Shown: one piece after another, positions 34,988 through 44,193 of the stretch
Numbering within the stretch: the stretch's first letter is position 1
Layout of the letters: every line of letters begins with the position of its first letter
Assembly: GCA_017547685.1 (NCBI GenBank)
Contig: JAFYPD010000020.1
Coordinates: 52,600 to 116,599 of the forward strand
Origin: Peptococcaceae bacterium
Lineage (GTDB): Bacteria > Bacillota > Peptococcia > Peptococcales > Peptococcaceae
DNA: 64,000 nt
Reading direction: 5' to 3'
Position numbers and translations under genes: made by a program
The notes under the pieces: model-generated
What the model was told of the DNA's origin: nothing
Seen by the model: the letters and a program-made list of their open reading frames with translations, nothing else
The model's database searches: none

Positions 34988-35782
34988 GATACATTCCTCC
35001 TGTTTTCTGCTGTCACAAATTATATAACTGCTTATGGGCGGATGTGCTGGCGCGCACTTCTGCGCCGAATCCGCCCCTACAACTTCACAGATTAATTTTG
35101 GTTTAAAGGCCAGATAATCTGCGCTTACCAGCTGAAACGCAATGCCCCAGCGGGTTCCCTCAAAGGCATTCTGCAGCGCGTAGCTGTGCAGATGCCCGTA
35201 AAGGCATATCTCTACTCCATACTGCTCCATTAAATCCACAAAAGCACTTTTTTCATGCTTTCCGTTTACCGGCGGATAGTGCAGCATAACAATTTTATGC
35301 GGGATATCTTCTGGTATACTGTCTAATGATAATTTTAAGCGCCCCAGTTCCCGCTGAAAAATTTTTTCATCGTGGGGGTCGCTGAATGCACCATCTGGAC
35401 AGGTCCAGCCCCGGGTCCCGCACACGGCCACGTCACCGAACACAAAGCTGTTGTTCTGCAGAACCGCAAAGCCCTCCGGCAGAATTTTTCTGATTTTGCT
35501 CAAACTGTCCCACCACAAATCGTGATTGCCTTTTGCAATAATTTTCTGCCCCGGCAAGGCTGACAGAAATTTTAAATCCGGCGCAAACTCTTCCAGCGTC
35601 ATAGCCCAGGAAATATCTCCCGGCAGAAGCACGACATCTTCATCGGTGATAGACTCCTGCCAGTGAACACGGATTTTTTCGCCATGATTCTGCCAGCAGT
35701 CACCAAAAATCCCCATAGGTTTATATTCGTTTCCCTCAGCATCAAAAGATAGATGAGGGTCGCCCAGTGCAAACAGCTTCAT
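34610..35782 (-). CDS. Metallophosphoesterase read through into RidA (390 codons)
   Basis: The first ~236 residues are a calcineurin-like phosphoesterase: DPHLS (D-x-H), [10 protein letters not shown] (GD), [11 protein letters not shown] (GNHD), HYPP and GHLH. The domain appears complete near [10 protein letters not shown], but no stop follows. About 26 linker residues, encoded by a palindromic GGGCGGAT repeat (35036-35080) and the old intergenic space, run straight into RidA. A fusion protein could be made, in addition to RidA from its own start. The ATG at 35782 overlaps the rng stop (ATGA). The phosphoesterase substrate is unknown. Confidence 0.85.
   Translation of the reverse strand: MKLFALGDPHLSFDAEGNEYKPMGIFGDCWQNHGEKIRVHWQESITDEDVVLLPGDISWAMTLEEFAPDLKFLSALPGQKIIAKGNHDLWWDSLSKIRKILPEGFAVLQNNSFVFGDVAVCGTRGWTCPDGAFSDPHDEKIFQRELGRLKLSLDSIPEDIPHKIVMLHYPPVNGKHEKSAFVDLMEQYGVEICLYGHLHSYALQNAFEGTRWGIAFQLVSADYLAFKPKLICEVVGADSAQKCAPAHPPISSYIICDSRKQEECIMKQVIQTNNAPQAIGPYSQAILAGDTLYVSGQIPVVPATGAIVSDNVEEQARQVMENVKAVVEAAGLTLDHVVKTSVFIKNMDDFAKINAVYSEYFKENCPARACVEVARLPKDVQIEMEAIAVK
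35036..35080. repeat. Short palindromic repeat ending CCCCTAC (copy 3, inside a reading frame)
   Basis: GGGCGGAT (35036-35043) pairs with ATCCGCCC (35069-35076), with an inner GGCGC/GCGCC stem; it ends CTAC. It shares form and end with copies at 25520 and 25645 and encodes part of the linker between phosphoesterase and RidA. Confidence 0.65.
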
Positions 35783-37461
35783 GGCGTCACCTCCCGGTTT
35801 TTATCAAGCAGTACGGCTTCCGCATGGCTGCGCATCACATGGGTAATTTCAATCGTCACCAGTTTGCCTGTACCGGCCAGTCGGCCGCCGTCCGCCACGC
35901 GAATCACATAGCCTTCCAGCCGGGCAATGCCATCGGTACGGTTGTTCTGATACTGGCTCTCAATTTTCACCTGCAGCACTTCGCCTTTGTGTACCGGCAG
36001 AATATCGCTGCAGTGGTTCTGCTGCTGCACTGCAACGCGGAATTCATGCATCGGCAGATTGCTGCTGCCCCGCAGCATAATTTCACGGCCAAGCCTTTGC
36101 TCTAACTGATTCAGCTGACCGCCCTCCTCACCCAGCAGCCATGCTGCCACAGCAGGATAGCATTCCACGGTCAGAACCGGCTGTTCGGAACGCTGTGCCT
36201 CTTCCTCCAGTTTTTCCAGAATGCGCAGCCCCACGGTAGCGGCACTGTCCACCCGTCCCCGTTCCAGACAGAACGGGCAGGGCTGTTCCAGGGTTTCGCA
36301 CAGCGGAGCGCGCATTTTTTTGCGGGTCATTTCCAGCAGCCCAAGCTGAGTCATGCCCAGCACGTTTGTTTTCACACTGTCCCGTTTCAGGGCATTCTCC
36401 AGTGTCTGAAGCACGGTCTGCTGGTCCTCGGTCTGCTGCATATCGATAAAGTCGATTAAAATGATGCCGGATAAATTGCGCAGCCGAATCTGCCATGCAA
36501 TCTCCTCCGCCGCCTCCAGATTCATCTGCACGATAGTGGACTGAAAATCCTGTTTTCCGGTGAATTTTCCAGTATTCACATCAATCACATTCAAGGCTTC
36601 TGTACGGTCAAATACTACATAGCCTCCGTTTTTCAGCCAGATTTTCCGGCTGTGGATAGCGCGGATGGCACCCTGCAGACCAAACTGTTCGATGAGGTTT
36701 TCTTCCCGCCAGCAAATTTTAAACCGTACGGCGCGCTGCACAATCTGCTGCTGTAATGTTTCATACAGCGCAAAATCATTGACATAGATACCTTCCAGGT
36801 CACCTTCCCGGGCACAATCCCGGATGACCTGGGCGGCTAAATCCTGGTCAGCCTGAATCAGCCCTGGTTTCTGCACCTGTGCAATGTTCTGCTGCAATTG
36901 ATGCCAGCGGTTTAACAGCCACTGAAATTCGCTGCGCAGCTCTTCTGCAGTGCAGTCCTGCCCGGCGGTGCGCACAATCAGGCCGCACTGCTGACCGATT
37001 AACAACTCATCTGTCAGTTCTTTTAACGCCTGCCGTTTTTCATCGGGCGTAATCTTTCTGGACACTGCCGCGTAAGGTTTGCCCGGCACCAGCACCAGCG
37101 TACGGCCCGGAATGGATAATCTGCTGCTGACCTTGGGCCCCTTAGCATCCACCGCTTCTTTTTTTATCTGCACCACGATGGATTGCCCGGCCTTCAGCAC
37201 ATCGCCGATGTTCGGCCTGCAGCCCTCCAGTTCCTCGGGAAGTGCCACATCCTCCAGCGCCAGATAGGCGTTTTTTTCCCATCCGATATCCACAAAGGCC
37301 GCCTGCATCCCCGGCAGCACCGATTCCACCACGCCGCGGTAAATACTGCCGTTCACCGGGCTGTCATCCACCCGATGCACATAGTATTCCGCCAGACGAT
37401 TATTTTCCAGCACCGCCACCTGCATCTGGCGTGCGTTATTCTGAATGATGATTTGCTGCAT
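35779..37461 (-). CDS. rng: Ribonuclease E/G family endoribonuclease
   Basis: A 560-residue RNase of the RNase G/E type. The N-terminal S1 domain (about residues 36-125) contains [17 protein letters not shown]. The catalytic region has [17 protein letters not shown] with Mg-binding Asp and later ILIDFIDM. The Zn-link CPFCLERGR follows, and then a small C-terminal domain ending in a TRAM-like region. It processes rRNA and decays mRNA. AAGGAGG precedes the ATG. It lies downstream of the radical-SAM gene pair, a neighbourhood conserved in Bacillota, but a palindromic repeat separates them here. Confidence 0.94.
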   Translation of the reverse strand: MQQIIIQNNARQMQVAVLENNRLAEYYVHRVDDSPVNGSIYRGVVESVLPGMQAAFVDIGWEKNAYLALEDVALPEELEGCRPNIGDVLKAGQSIVVQIKKEAVDAKGPKVSSRLSIPGRTLVLVPGKPYAAVSRKITPDEKRQALKELTDELLIGQQCGLIVRTAGQDCTAEELRSEFQWLLNRWHQLQQNIAQVQKPGLIQADQDLAAQVIRDCAREGDLEGIYVNDFALYETLQQQIVQRAVRFKICWREENLIEQFGLQGAIRAIHSRKIWLKNGGYVVFDRTEALNVIDVNTGKFTGKQDFQSTIVQMNLEAAEEIAWQIRLRNLSGIILIDFIDMQQTEDQQTVLQTLENALKRDSVKTNVLGMTQLGLLEMTRKKMRAPLCETLEQPCPFCLERGRVDSAATVGLRILEKLEEEAQRSEQPVLTVECYPAVAAWLLGEEGGQLNQLEQRLGREIMLRGSSNLPMHEFRVAVQQQNHCSDILPVHKGEVLQVKIESQYQNNRTDGIARLEGYVIRVADGGRLAGTGKLVTIEITHVMRSHAEAVLLDKNREVTP

Positions 37462-37487
37462 GAATGATTCACCTCCTTGCGCTTGGC

Positions 37488-37591
37488 CTTTTTCCCTCCG
37501 GCTGCGTTGTTTTGGATTTTTTTCGCCTTGCGTACCCTTAGTACGCGTCGTTCAAAAAATCCAAAGCCGCCTTGCCGGATGAAAAAAATCC
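37488..37591. repeat. Covarying palindromic repeat, copy 2 (before rng; inverted)
   Basis: The minus strand carries the same order as copies 1, 3 and 4 on the plus strand. Centre GCGTAC/GTACGC with a 4-5-base loop, inner stem TTTGGATTTTTT/AAAAAATCCAAA and outer stem TCCGGC/GCCGGA. Stem sequences differ from the other copies but still pair. Confidence 0.85.
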
Positions 37592-37646
37592 TGCGCGTTA
37601 CTTTTAATCATATTTTGGTCATTCCAGGCACAAAAAAGATAAGTTC

Positions 37647-38348
37647 CTATACTACGTCTAGCGGTGTAATCAAATTTCCTTTTTTATCTAGCAGATATAA
37701 ACCGTTGCGGTGAATCCGCACCACGTTCAGCACCGCAGGCATACCGGCAGACATGAGCCCGTAGGCCACTTCCTCCGGGCGAACATTGAAATCGTTGCCG
37801 GTCTGCACCAGAATGTGCAGCACGGCGTATTTGCCTTCTGCCTCCATGCGGATTTCAAATACGCCCGGACGGATATTCACCGGCTTTTTATCTTTGCTGT
37901 TTTTCTTGTAGCGGAATACGGTAATCTCTTCTCGCTTGAAAAATTCTTCCATGGCGGCATCCAGCTGCTGCTGTGTCACATCGTCCACAAATTCCAGCCG
38001 CAGCCGATAGCTGGCCCGCTCCATGATAGACATCAGCGATGGCACTTTGCCTTCCACCACTTTCATCTGTGTCACTTCAAAGGCCGGCGGCATAGCACGA
38101 TCCAGCGCCTCTTTCACTTCCTCCAGCGGCATATCGCGGGTTAATTCTATATCCATGTATTCGCCGTCGCTGGTGGTACCCACCGCACAGGCGGATGCAA
38201 AATTCATTTTCGGGTGAGGGTTGAACCCCTGGCTGAATCCCAGCGGCAGCTGAGACCGGCGAATCACCCGTTCCCAGGTGTGCATTAAATCCAGATGGGA
38301 CATAAACCGCCCCTCTCTAGTCTTGCGGAACTGCATTCGTATTAACAC
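37647..38348 (-). CDS. TIGR03936 / DUF2344 radical-SAM-linked protein
   Basis: A 233-residue protein: the N-terminus IRMQFRKTREGRFMSHLDLMHTWERVIRR, then LPLGFSQGFNPHPKMNFA, is the DUF2344 signature. The family always travels with the TIGR03960 radical-SAM protein and has no established function. The start is GTG at 38348 (8 bases after GGGGG), inside the end of the upstream gene (32-base overlap); an ATG 12 bases on has no site. The pair forms a coupled unit. Confidence 0.93.
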   Translation of the reverse strand: MLIRMQFRKTREGRFMSHLDLMHTWERVIRRSQLPLGFSQGFNPHPKMNFASACAVGTTSDGEYMDIELTRDMPLEEVKEALDRAMPPAFEVTQMKVVEGKVPSLMSIMERASYRLRLEFVDDVTQQQLDAAMEEFFKREEITVFRYKKNSKDKKPVNIRPGVFEIRMEAEGKYAVLHILVQTGNDFNVRPEEVAYGLMSAGMPAVLNVVRIHRNGLYLLDKKGNLITPLDVV

Positions 38349-40221
38349 GGAGCCAGCCCCCTTTCAAATCCAGTTTCACATCTAAGTCCTGACAGGCACC
38401 GCACGCATGGCACTGCCCGGTGCGGCAGTCGATTGTGGTTTCGGCACGCATGGCTTTTTGATGTTCTCTGATTAAATAGTCTTTGCGCACGCCGCAGCTG
38501 ATATGATCCCACGGCAGCACTTCGTCGTACGGAATCTGGCGGTACGCATAGAATTCCGGGTCCAGCCCGCACTCTTCAAAAGCTTCCATCCACCAGTCCA
38601 TATAAAAATACTCGCCCCAGCCGTCAAATTTACAGCCTTTTTCCCAGGCGCGGTACAGCACCTGGCCCAGACGGCGGTCCCCTTTGGCAAAGATTGCTTC
38701 AATATAGCTGACCTGACTGTCATGATAATGGTAGGTCACCCGTTTATGCTTGATTTTATCCCGCAGATACCGCTGGCGGCGGCGCAGTTCTTCGCCGCGC
38801 ACCTGCGGCTCAAATTCAAACGGGGTAAATGGTTTCGGCACAAAACCGGACACACTGACGGTCACCTGCGGTGACGGCCCTTTGCCTCCGTTTTCCCGGC
38901 GAATCTCATCGCCAATCTGAATCACCTTGTAGGCCAGCGCTGCGATGCCGTCTAAATCTTCATCGGTTTCGGTCGGCAGACCCATCATAAAATACAGCTT
39001 GATTTTGCTCCATCCGCTGGAAAATGCCATGCGGGCCACGCTTTCCAGATTGGCCTCCAGCACCCCTTTGTTGATCACATCACGCAGGCGCTGGGTACCG
39101 GCCTCCGGCGCAAAGGTCAGACCGGTTTTTTTCAGTTTCTGCATTTCGTTGGCCAGATTCATGGAGAAGTTGTCCACTCGTAAAGACGGCAGCGACACGC
39201 TGATGTTTCTCGGTGCCATCTCGGCAATCAGCGAGCGCAGCAGAATATCCACGCTGGTATAGTCGCTGGTGCTCAGCGAAGTCAGCGATAAATCGTTGTG
39301 CCCGGTGTTGCACAGAATGTTGCGGGCCTGCTCTTCCAGCTCGCCCACTGTTTTTTCACGAACGGGACGATACAGCATCCCGGCCTGGCAGAACCGGCAG
39401 CCTCTGGTGCAGCCCCGCTGCACTTCCAGCATGGCTCTGTCGTGGATCACATCCAGATAGGGTACAATCGGTTTTTCCGGGAAGAAGGCGTTATCCATAT
39501 GTTTCAGGAAACGCTTCACAATGGTGCGCGGTGCATCGGGATGGTTGGGGGTTACTGCAGTAACACGGCCTGCTTCATCGTAGGTGACATCATAAAACCG
39601 CGGCACATACACACCCGGAATGTTCACCACTTCATCCAGCAGTTCTTTTTTGTTCATTTTGCCGCCATGGGCACGCAGATGGTCGGCCCACACCTGATAG
39701 AATTCCAGGTTCATCTCTTCCCCCTCGCCGATTAAAATCACATCGGCAAAGTCAGCCAGCGGCTCCGGATTGTACGCACAAGGCCCGCCCATAAAAATCA
39801 GCGGGTCGTCATCGCTCCGCTCCCACCAGCGCAGCGGAATGCCAGCCAGATCCAGCATATTTAAAATGTTGCTGTAGCTCATCTCATACTGCAGCGTAAA
39901 GGCCATACCGTGAAAGTCCTTCACCGGACGGCAGCTTTCCAGGCTGAACAGCGGAATGTTGTTTTCCCGCATCATCCCTTCCATATCCACCCACGGCGCA
40001 AACACGCGCTCCATTAAGCAGTCCGGCTCCTCATTGGCCTGATGATATAAAATACTTAAGCCCAGATGACTCATCCCGATTTCATATACATCAGGAAAAG
40101 CAAACACCATACGCAGTGTGGTGGAATCCCAGTCTTTATGCACGGCATTCATCTCATTGCCCTGATAGCGCAGAGGTTTTTCCACTTTTCCCAAAAGATT
40201 ATCTTCAATCCAGTCTCGCAT
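38317..40221 (-). CDS. TIGR03960 family B12-binding-type radical SAM protein
   Basis: A 634-residue protein. The N-terminal part resembles a cobalamin-binding-like domain (FPDVYEIGMSHLGLSILYHQ); GGPCAYNPEPLADFADVILIGEGEE follows, and then the radical-SAM motif GCTRGCRFC (Cys271, Cys275, Cys278). A C-terminal cluster CRTGQCHACGAC may hold a second Fe-S cluster. The function is unknown; proximity to rng hints at RNA or tRNA modification. The ATG at 40221 fits the AGGAG site; a TTG at 40242 does not. Confidence 0.93.
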   Translation of the reverse strand: MRDWIEDNLLGKVEKPLRYQGNEMNAVHKDWDSTTLRMVFAFPDVYEIGMSHLGLSILYHQANEEPDCLMERVFAPWVDMEGMMRENNIPLFSLESCRPVKDFHGMAFTLQYEMSYSNILNMLDLAGIPLRWWERSDDDPLIFMGGPCAYNPEPLADFADVILIGEGEEMNLEFYQVWADHLRAHGGKMNKKELLDEVVNIPGVYVPRFYDVTYDEAGRVTAVTPNHPDAPRTIVKRFLKHMDNAFFPEKPIVPYLDVIHDRAMLEVQRGCTRGCRFCQAGMLYRPVREKTVGELEEQARNILCNTGHNDLSLTSLSTSDYTSVDILLRSLIAEMAPRNISVSLPSLRVDNFSMNLANEMQKLKKTGLTFAPEAGTQRLRDVINKGVLEANLESVARMAFSSGWSKIKLYFMMGLPTETDEDLDGIAALAYKVIQIGDEIRRENGGKGPSPQVTVSVSGFVPKPFTPFEFEPQVRGEELRRRQRYLRDKIKHKRVTYHYHDSQVSYIEAIFAKGDRRLGQVLYRAWEKGCKFDGWGEYFYMDWWMEAFEECGLDPEFYAYRQIPYDEVLPWDHISCGVRKDYLIREHQKAMRAETTIDCRTGQCHACGACQDLDVKLDLKGGWLRVNTNAVPQD

Positions 40222-40316
40222 TTTTTCAGCTCCTGTTTTCAATTGATTTTATTTCAAATGATTGCCTGATAAACAGATTCATAATGTTTTATTTTACCGT
40301 AAACCGCGAGCAGAAA

Positions 40317-40343
40317 CAATAGAAACGAACGAAATTTCTATTG
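40317..40343. promoter_or_regulatory. Inverted repeat overlapping the -35 of the 40.4-kb gene
   Basis: CAATAGAAA and TTTCTATTG (9 bp, perfect) are separated by 9 bases. The second arm overlaps the predicted -35 (TTGCAT at 40341), so this is a good candidate repressor site. Confidence 0.55.
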
Positions 40344-40369
40344 CATCAGCCCGCACACTATGGTAAGAT
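40341..40369 (+). promoter_or_regulatory. Promoter for the 40.4-kb hypothetical gene
   Basis: TTGCAT (40341-40346), a 17-base spacer and TAAGAT (40364-40369), about 35-50 bases before the gene. Confidence 0.55.
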
Positions 40370-40418
40370 TTGAGTTAATCATACGTAAGGAGGGCGTTCT
40401 GCGCTGAATCAGACGGAA

Positions 40419-41054
40419 ATGAAAGAACTGCTGAAAAAGCAGGCCATGTTAGATATTATTGTGACACCGGAGCACGATGCATGGCGTCGGCTGGTGTCTT
40501 ACGATTACGACAAATCAAAACAGTGTGAAATATTTCGCATCAGCAACGGGTCCGGAGACCATCTGTATGCCATCTTCTCTGCACAGGGCGCTGTCATCAA
40601 AGGGTTTGACCACGAATCCTGCCTGTCGCCTTATCAGAATGAAGAAGAACAGACAGCCGCATCCATCTATGCCAATATGCCAGCCGATTTACTGCGGCTG
40701 TTAGACGACGAAACCGAAAAAGACGACGTCACCTTCTGTATCTGGCAGCATCCGGGAGAAACCGTGTGGCATCAGAACGATATCGAGCTGCCCGACTTCT
40801 GCTTCGACCCGGACCGTACTCAGCCGGAAGACGGCGGTCAGGCATTTCTGATGAGCTATATCTTTTCTAATGCCGAAGAATGGTTTGAATGGGCTTCCAT
40901 TTACTATGAGCTGCAGGAGGAAGCCTGGGATGCAGCCGCACTGCTGTATGAAACCGGCGAAATCACCCGCTCTATGGTGATGGATCTAAACCCGGACCGA
41001 GACTACGACACCATCATCGATGAATGTGAAGTCAGCGGTCTGATTGCCGAATAA
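40419..41054 (+). CDS. Acidic cytosolic protein, unknown function
   Basis: A 211-residue, strongly acidic protein without membrane segments or motifs I recognise. Segments such as GDHLYAIFSAQGAVIKGFDHESCLSPY and EEWFEWASIYYELQ recall the look of SUKH-like immunity proteins, but this is only an impression. The first ATG is at 40419. The good ribosome binding site AAGGAGG (40387-40393) lies 25 bases before it, but only 10 bases before an in-frame CTG (40404), so a CTG start adding five residues is possible. It is monocistronic with a strong terminator. Confidence 0.75.
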   Translation: MKELLKKQAMLDIIVTPEHDAWRRLVSYDYDKSKQCEIFRISNGSGDHLYAIFSAQGAVIKGFDHESCLSPYQNEEEQTAASIYANMPADLLRLLDDETEKDDVTFCIWQHPGETVWHQNDIELPDFCFDPDRTQPEDGGQAFLMSYIFSNAEEWFEWASIYYELQEEAWDAAALLYETGEITRSMVMDLNPDRDYDTIIDECEVSGLIAE

Positions 41055-41072
41055 CCTGTAACAGAAAACAGC

Positions 41073-41118
41073 AAAAAGGCACAGCCTTCAGACAAACTCT
41101 GCTGGCTATGCCTTTTTT
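41073..41118 (+). terminator. Intrinsic terminator after the 40.4-kb gene
   Basis: AAAAAGGCACAGCC and GGCTATGCCTTTTTT pair with one mismatch and end in a T-run. Confidence 0.85.
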
Positions 41119-41164
41119 CTTTGCCTCCCTGCACTGTATCATCTCAGCAGGCAGACTGTCTGTA

Positions 41165-42526
41165 TCAGATTTTCATTGTACCGTCTGCAAGGTCTCTGGA
41201 TACAAACGGGATAAAGTAAAACGGTATCGTAAGCAGTTTTTGTTCAGGATTATAGCCATAATTATTTTTTGACACCTTAATGGCGTACTCAAATTTATTA
41301 TGACCTGAGAACTTTTCGAGAGAGTTGAGCGTACCTCTGCCTTTTTTTACATCAATCGGATACAATTTGTTATCAGATTCGATAATAAACTCAAGCTCGG
41401 CATACGCTTTTCCTCTCCAATAAAACAACTTGTGTTCTTTGGCAATTAATTCGTTTGCCACAAAATTTTCAAAGAAGATACCTGACAGGGTATTTTCTCG
41501 CTCGCTTGATATAAACGAAGCAGCATTGATACCGCTTTGGTATGAAAACATCCCTATATCACCAAGAAACAGACGGAAGCTACTTTCGCTATCCGGCATA
41601 AGTGGCATTGTAACATGCTCCTTCAACTGGAACGACTGATTGACAACGTGTGCCATCGTTAACCATTGAATAGAGGTTGCAAAATCTCTTGTTTTGCTCT
41701 TTTCCTCAATAAGCCCAGGAGAAAAGTTTTTGGATTCTTTGTTTAGTTCTCTGTATATATTCTGGAACAGAACACGGGAACGCAGCACTGCTTCCTGGCT
41801 TGCCTGATACAGTTCCATATCAGCAAGATAGTTATCGTACAAAACTTTGAGAATTTCTCTTGCTTCAAAAAGGTTTTCTCCGTCAATGTAGGCTTCCACC
41901 GCCTCCGGCATACCACCCACAAGCAGATATCTATAAACCTGTTCCATTGCCAGCTCGTGAATTTTACTGGCCAGTGGCTGCCTGCTTTCATACGCCTTTT
42001 TTATCGCATTATAAAGCATTTTGTTACTATTCATAAGAAACTCGTCAAATGTCATAGGATAAACCGTCATTTGATTTATTTTTCCAACAGGAAAAAGAAA
42101 TTTTTCGGTTTCTTTCGCGCCTCTCTTGTGCGTTTCTCTTTGAAGTTTAATACGCACCATTGAGCCGGTTGCAATAACGGGAATCTCTCGGAAATCCTGG
42201 CAGAAATATTTAAGGGAAGAAATGATATTGGGACATTCCTGCACTTCATCAAAAATCAGCAAAGTTTTATAATTAATCTGTCTGCCTTTAAGCAACGAGA
42301 TGTATTCAATGATTTTCTCTGCATTAGCAGTTCTGGAACAAAACTCACGAATCTCATCCTCTTTTTTGCAATCCACATAGATATAGTTATCTTTATAATA
42401 TGTTTCAGCAAAAATTTCCTGAACCAGATAGGTTTTACCGACCTGTCTGGCACCCCAGACAATCAAGGGCTTTTTGCGCTTATTGTTATTCCAGTCTATC
42501 AATTTTTGCAAAGCAATTCGTTCCAT
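41165..42526 (-). CDS. AAA ATPase with DUF4143 domain (first of two)
   Basis: A 453-residue protein. The N-terminal AAA-type ATPase has Walker A GARQVGKT (25-32) and Walker B LLIFDEVQECP; a middle helical region follows, then a C-terminal DUF4143 domain of nuclease-like fold (YWRGKAYAELEFIIESDNKLYPIDVKKG, a D/E...D-x-K pattern). The family is abundant in anaerobes and unassigned; roles in defence or mobile elements are suspected. The ATG at 42526 follows GGAGG. Its promoter (42556-42584) carries a 33-bp-period iteron array. A paralogue lies at 49.3 kb with a similar layout. Confidence 0.9.
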   Translation of the reverse strand: MERIALQKLIDWNNNKRKKPLIVWGARQVGKTYLVQEIFAETYYKDNYIYVDCKKEDEIREFCSRTANAEKIIEYISLLKGRQINYKTLLIFDEVQECPNIISSLKYFCQDFREIPVIATGSMVRIKLQRETHKRGAKETEKFLFPVGKINQMTVYPMTFDEFLMNSNKMLYNAIKKAYESRQPLASKIHELAMEQVYRYLLVGGMPEAVEAYIDGENLFEAREILKVLYDNYLADMELYQASQEAVLRSRVLFQNIYRELNKESKNFSPGLIEEKSKTRDFATSIQWLTMAHVVNQSFQLKEHVTMPLMPDSESSFRLFLGDIGMFSYQSGINAASFISSERENTLSGIFFENFVANELIAKEHKLFYWRGKAYAELEFIIESDNKLYPIDVKKGRGTLNSLEKFSGHNKFEYAIKVSKNNYGYNPEQKLLTIPFYFIPFVSRDLADGTMKI

Positions 42527-42555
42527 AAATGAACCTCCGAGCATTTGATACCTGT

Positions 42556-42584
42556 ATTGTAGCATAACCTGCACCATTTTCCAA
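42556..42584 (-). promoter_or_regulatory. Promoter of the first DUF4143 ATPase
   Basis: On the minus strand TTGGAA (42584-42579), a 17-base spacer and TACAAT (42561-42556). The spacer contains the promoter-proximal iteron of the array at 42568-42682. Confidence 0.75.
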
Positions 42585-42682
42585 GTTATTTTAATAATTA
42601 TTTGTACCTTTATACACTTTTATATTTATATTATTTGCACTTTTATCCATGTTCATATTTATATTATTTGCACCTTTGTACT
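42568..42682. repeat. Four-iteron array with 33-bp period upstream of the first DUF4143 ATPase
   Basis: Plus-strand cores TGCACC, TGTACC, TGCACT and TGCACC have their G at 42571, 42604, 42637 and 42670: spacing exactly 33, 33 and 33. Three of the four are preceded by ATT and followed by a T-rich stretch. The period is close to three helical turns. Confidence 0.7.
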
Positions 42683-42702
42683 GAGGCTGTATTTTTCCAT
42701 AG

Positions 42703-42757
42703 AAAAACCAACCTCCAATAAATCAGATTTTCACGTCCAATTTTTGGAGGTCGGTTC
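42703..42757 (-). terminator. Terminator after the spoVA genes, with shared apex sequence
   Basis: AACC-ACCTCCA pairs with TGGAGGT-GGTT. On the minus strand it ends in GGTTTTTC. The apex holds AAATCAGATTTTCAC, identical to the nrdD terminator at 8996-9048. Confidence 0.75.
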
Positions 42758-42810
42758 AAAATGATACTCTGCGGTTTTAACGTCTAACATATCGTTTCCC
42801 CGACCTTTTC

Positions 42811-43173
42811 TTATCCTTTCGGGTTAAACACCATGGCAACCAGAAAGCCCATAGTCAGTGCCACGGTGATACCGAAGGCCGAGGCGGTGAGACCGCCGGT
42901 AAACACACCTTTTAACCCATCCTCACCTATGGCTTCCAGCACCCCCTGCACCAGCATATGCCCGAACCCGGACAGCGGAACCGTGGCCCCTGCACCGGCG
43001 AAATCCACCAGCGGCTGATACCACCCCAGCCCGCTCAACACAGCGCCGCCCACCACATAGCACACCAGAATATGCGCCGGCGTGATAGAATAGGGCGTCA
43101 GCTCGATAATCAGCTGCGCCAGCACACAAATCGCCCCGCCTACCAGAAAAGCAGTCAGCACCCCCTGCAGCAT
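42811..43173 (-). CDS. spoVAE: Stage V sporulation protein AE
   Basis: A 120-residue membrane protein with about four helices; family segments include LVGGAICVLAQLIIELT, PAHILVCYVVGGAVLSGLG and FAGAGATVPLSGFGH. In spore-formers it belongs to the SpoVA channel that moves calcium-dipicolinate into the forespore and out at germination. The ATG at 43173 shares its A with the spoVAD stop (TGATG), so translation is coupled. GGAGG lies 7 bases upstream. It is the last gene of the spoVAC-AD-AE unit. Confidence 0.95.
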   Translation of the reverse strand: MLQGVLTAFLVGGAICVLAQLIIELTPYSITPAHILVCYVVGGAVLSGLGWYQPLVDFAGAGATVPLSGFGHMLVQGVLEAIGEDGLKGVFTGGLTASAFGITVALTMGFLVAMVFNPKG

Positions 43174-44192
43174 CACAATCCCTCCTGTCTGTATTCAATC
43201 AGCACACCGTGGGCAATCCCGGGAATGGTTTCCCCCTGCTGTACCGTCAACGGGCTCAAAAGCGCACCGGTGCCCACCAGCAACAGTCTGCAGTGCTGTT
43301 TTTCCGCCATCATCGGCAGATATTTGGCGCCCAGCACCACAGCCGAACATCCGCAGCCGCTGCCCCCGGCATGCACATCCTGATCTTCCTCGTGATACAC
43401 CTGCATGCCGCAGTCAAAATATTTGCCGGCAATGTCATAGCCCTGTGCTGTCAGCTCGTTTTTACAGATTTCATATCCGATTTTACCCAAATCACCGGTC
43501 ACAATATAATCCAGCTGATGCAACCCGCCAGTATCCGCAAGCCAGGTTGAGATGGTATCCACCGCGGCGGCAGCCATGGCCGACCCCATATCCGAGCTGT
43601 TGCTGATGCCCCGGTCTACAATTTTGCCGGGTACCGCCTGGGTAATCTGCCAGCTGCCGTGGCCCTGGTCCAGAATGTAGGCACCGCTGCCGGTTACCGT
43701 CCACTGCGCCGATAATGTGCGCTGCACCCCCATCTCTGTTGGATAGCGCAGCTGTCGCTCTGCCGCATCGTGATGACTTGAAGTGCACACTGCCGCCAGT
43801 CTGCCAAAGCCACCGTCCAGCAGACAGCTTCCCAGAATCATACTTTCTGCCAGCGAGGAGCAGGCGCCGTACAGCCCAAAATACGGCGCACCCAGCGCCC
43901 GCGCTGTGTAGCTGGTGGCAACAATCTGGTTGAGCAAATCCCCGCCCAGAAAATAATCCAGCTGATGGCCGTACAGATGCGCCTTTTCCAGCGCCAGCTC
44001 CAATGCATACTGCTGCATTTTCTGCTCCGCACGCTCCCACGATTTTTCACCGAACTGGTTATGCTCTATCACAAAATCATACTGCCTGCCCAGCTTGCCC
44101 TGCCCTTCCTTTCGCCCGGCCACTGTGGCCCAGGACCGGATGGCAATGGGTTTCTCAAACTGCAGGGTTCGATTTCCAATCCGCGTTCCCAT
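43173..44192 (-). CDS. spoVAD: Stage V sporulation protein AD
   Basis: A 339-residue cytosolic protein of thiolase-like fold, which binds dipicolinic acid in the SpoVA complex. Family segments: GTRIGNRTLQFEKPIAIRSWATVAG, the GLYGACSSLAESMILGS loop, and a C-terminal GGSGCGCSAVVLGAKYLP. The ATG at 44192 follows GGGGGG and lies one base after the spoVAC stop. Length is normal. Its presence argues for a spore-forming lineage. Confidence 0.96.
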   Translation of the reverse strand: MGTRIGNRTLQFEKPIAIRSWATVAGRKEGQGKLGRQYDFVIEHNQFGEKSWERAEQKMQQYALELALEKAHLYGHQLDYFLGGDLLNQIVATSYTARALGAPYFGLYGACSSLAESMILGSCLLDGGFGRLAAVCTSSHHDAAERQLRYPTEMGVQRTLSAQWTVTGSGAYILDQGHGSWQITQAVPGKIVDRGISNSSDMGSAMAAAAVDTISTWLADTGGLHQLDYIVTGDLGKIGYEICKNELTAQGYDIAGKYFDCGMQVYHEEDQDVHAGGSGCGCSAVVLGAKYLPMMAEKQHCRLLLVGTGALLSPLTVQQGETIPGIAHGVLIEYRQEGL

Positions 44193-44193
44193 C

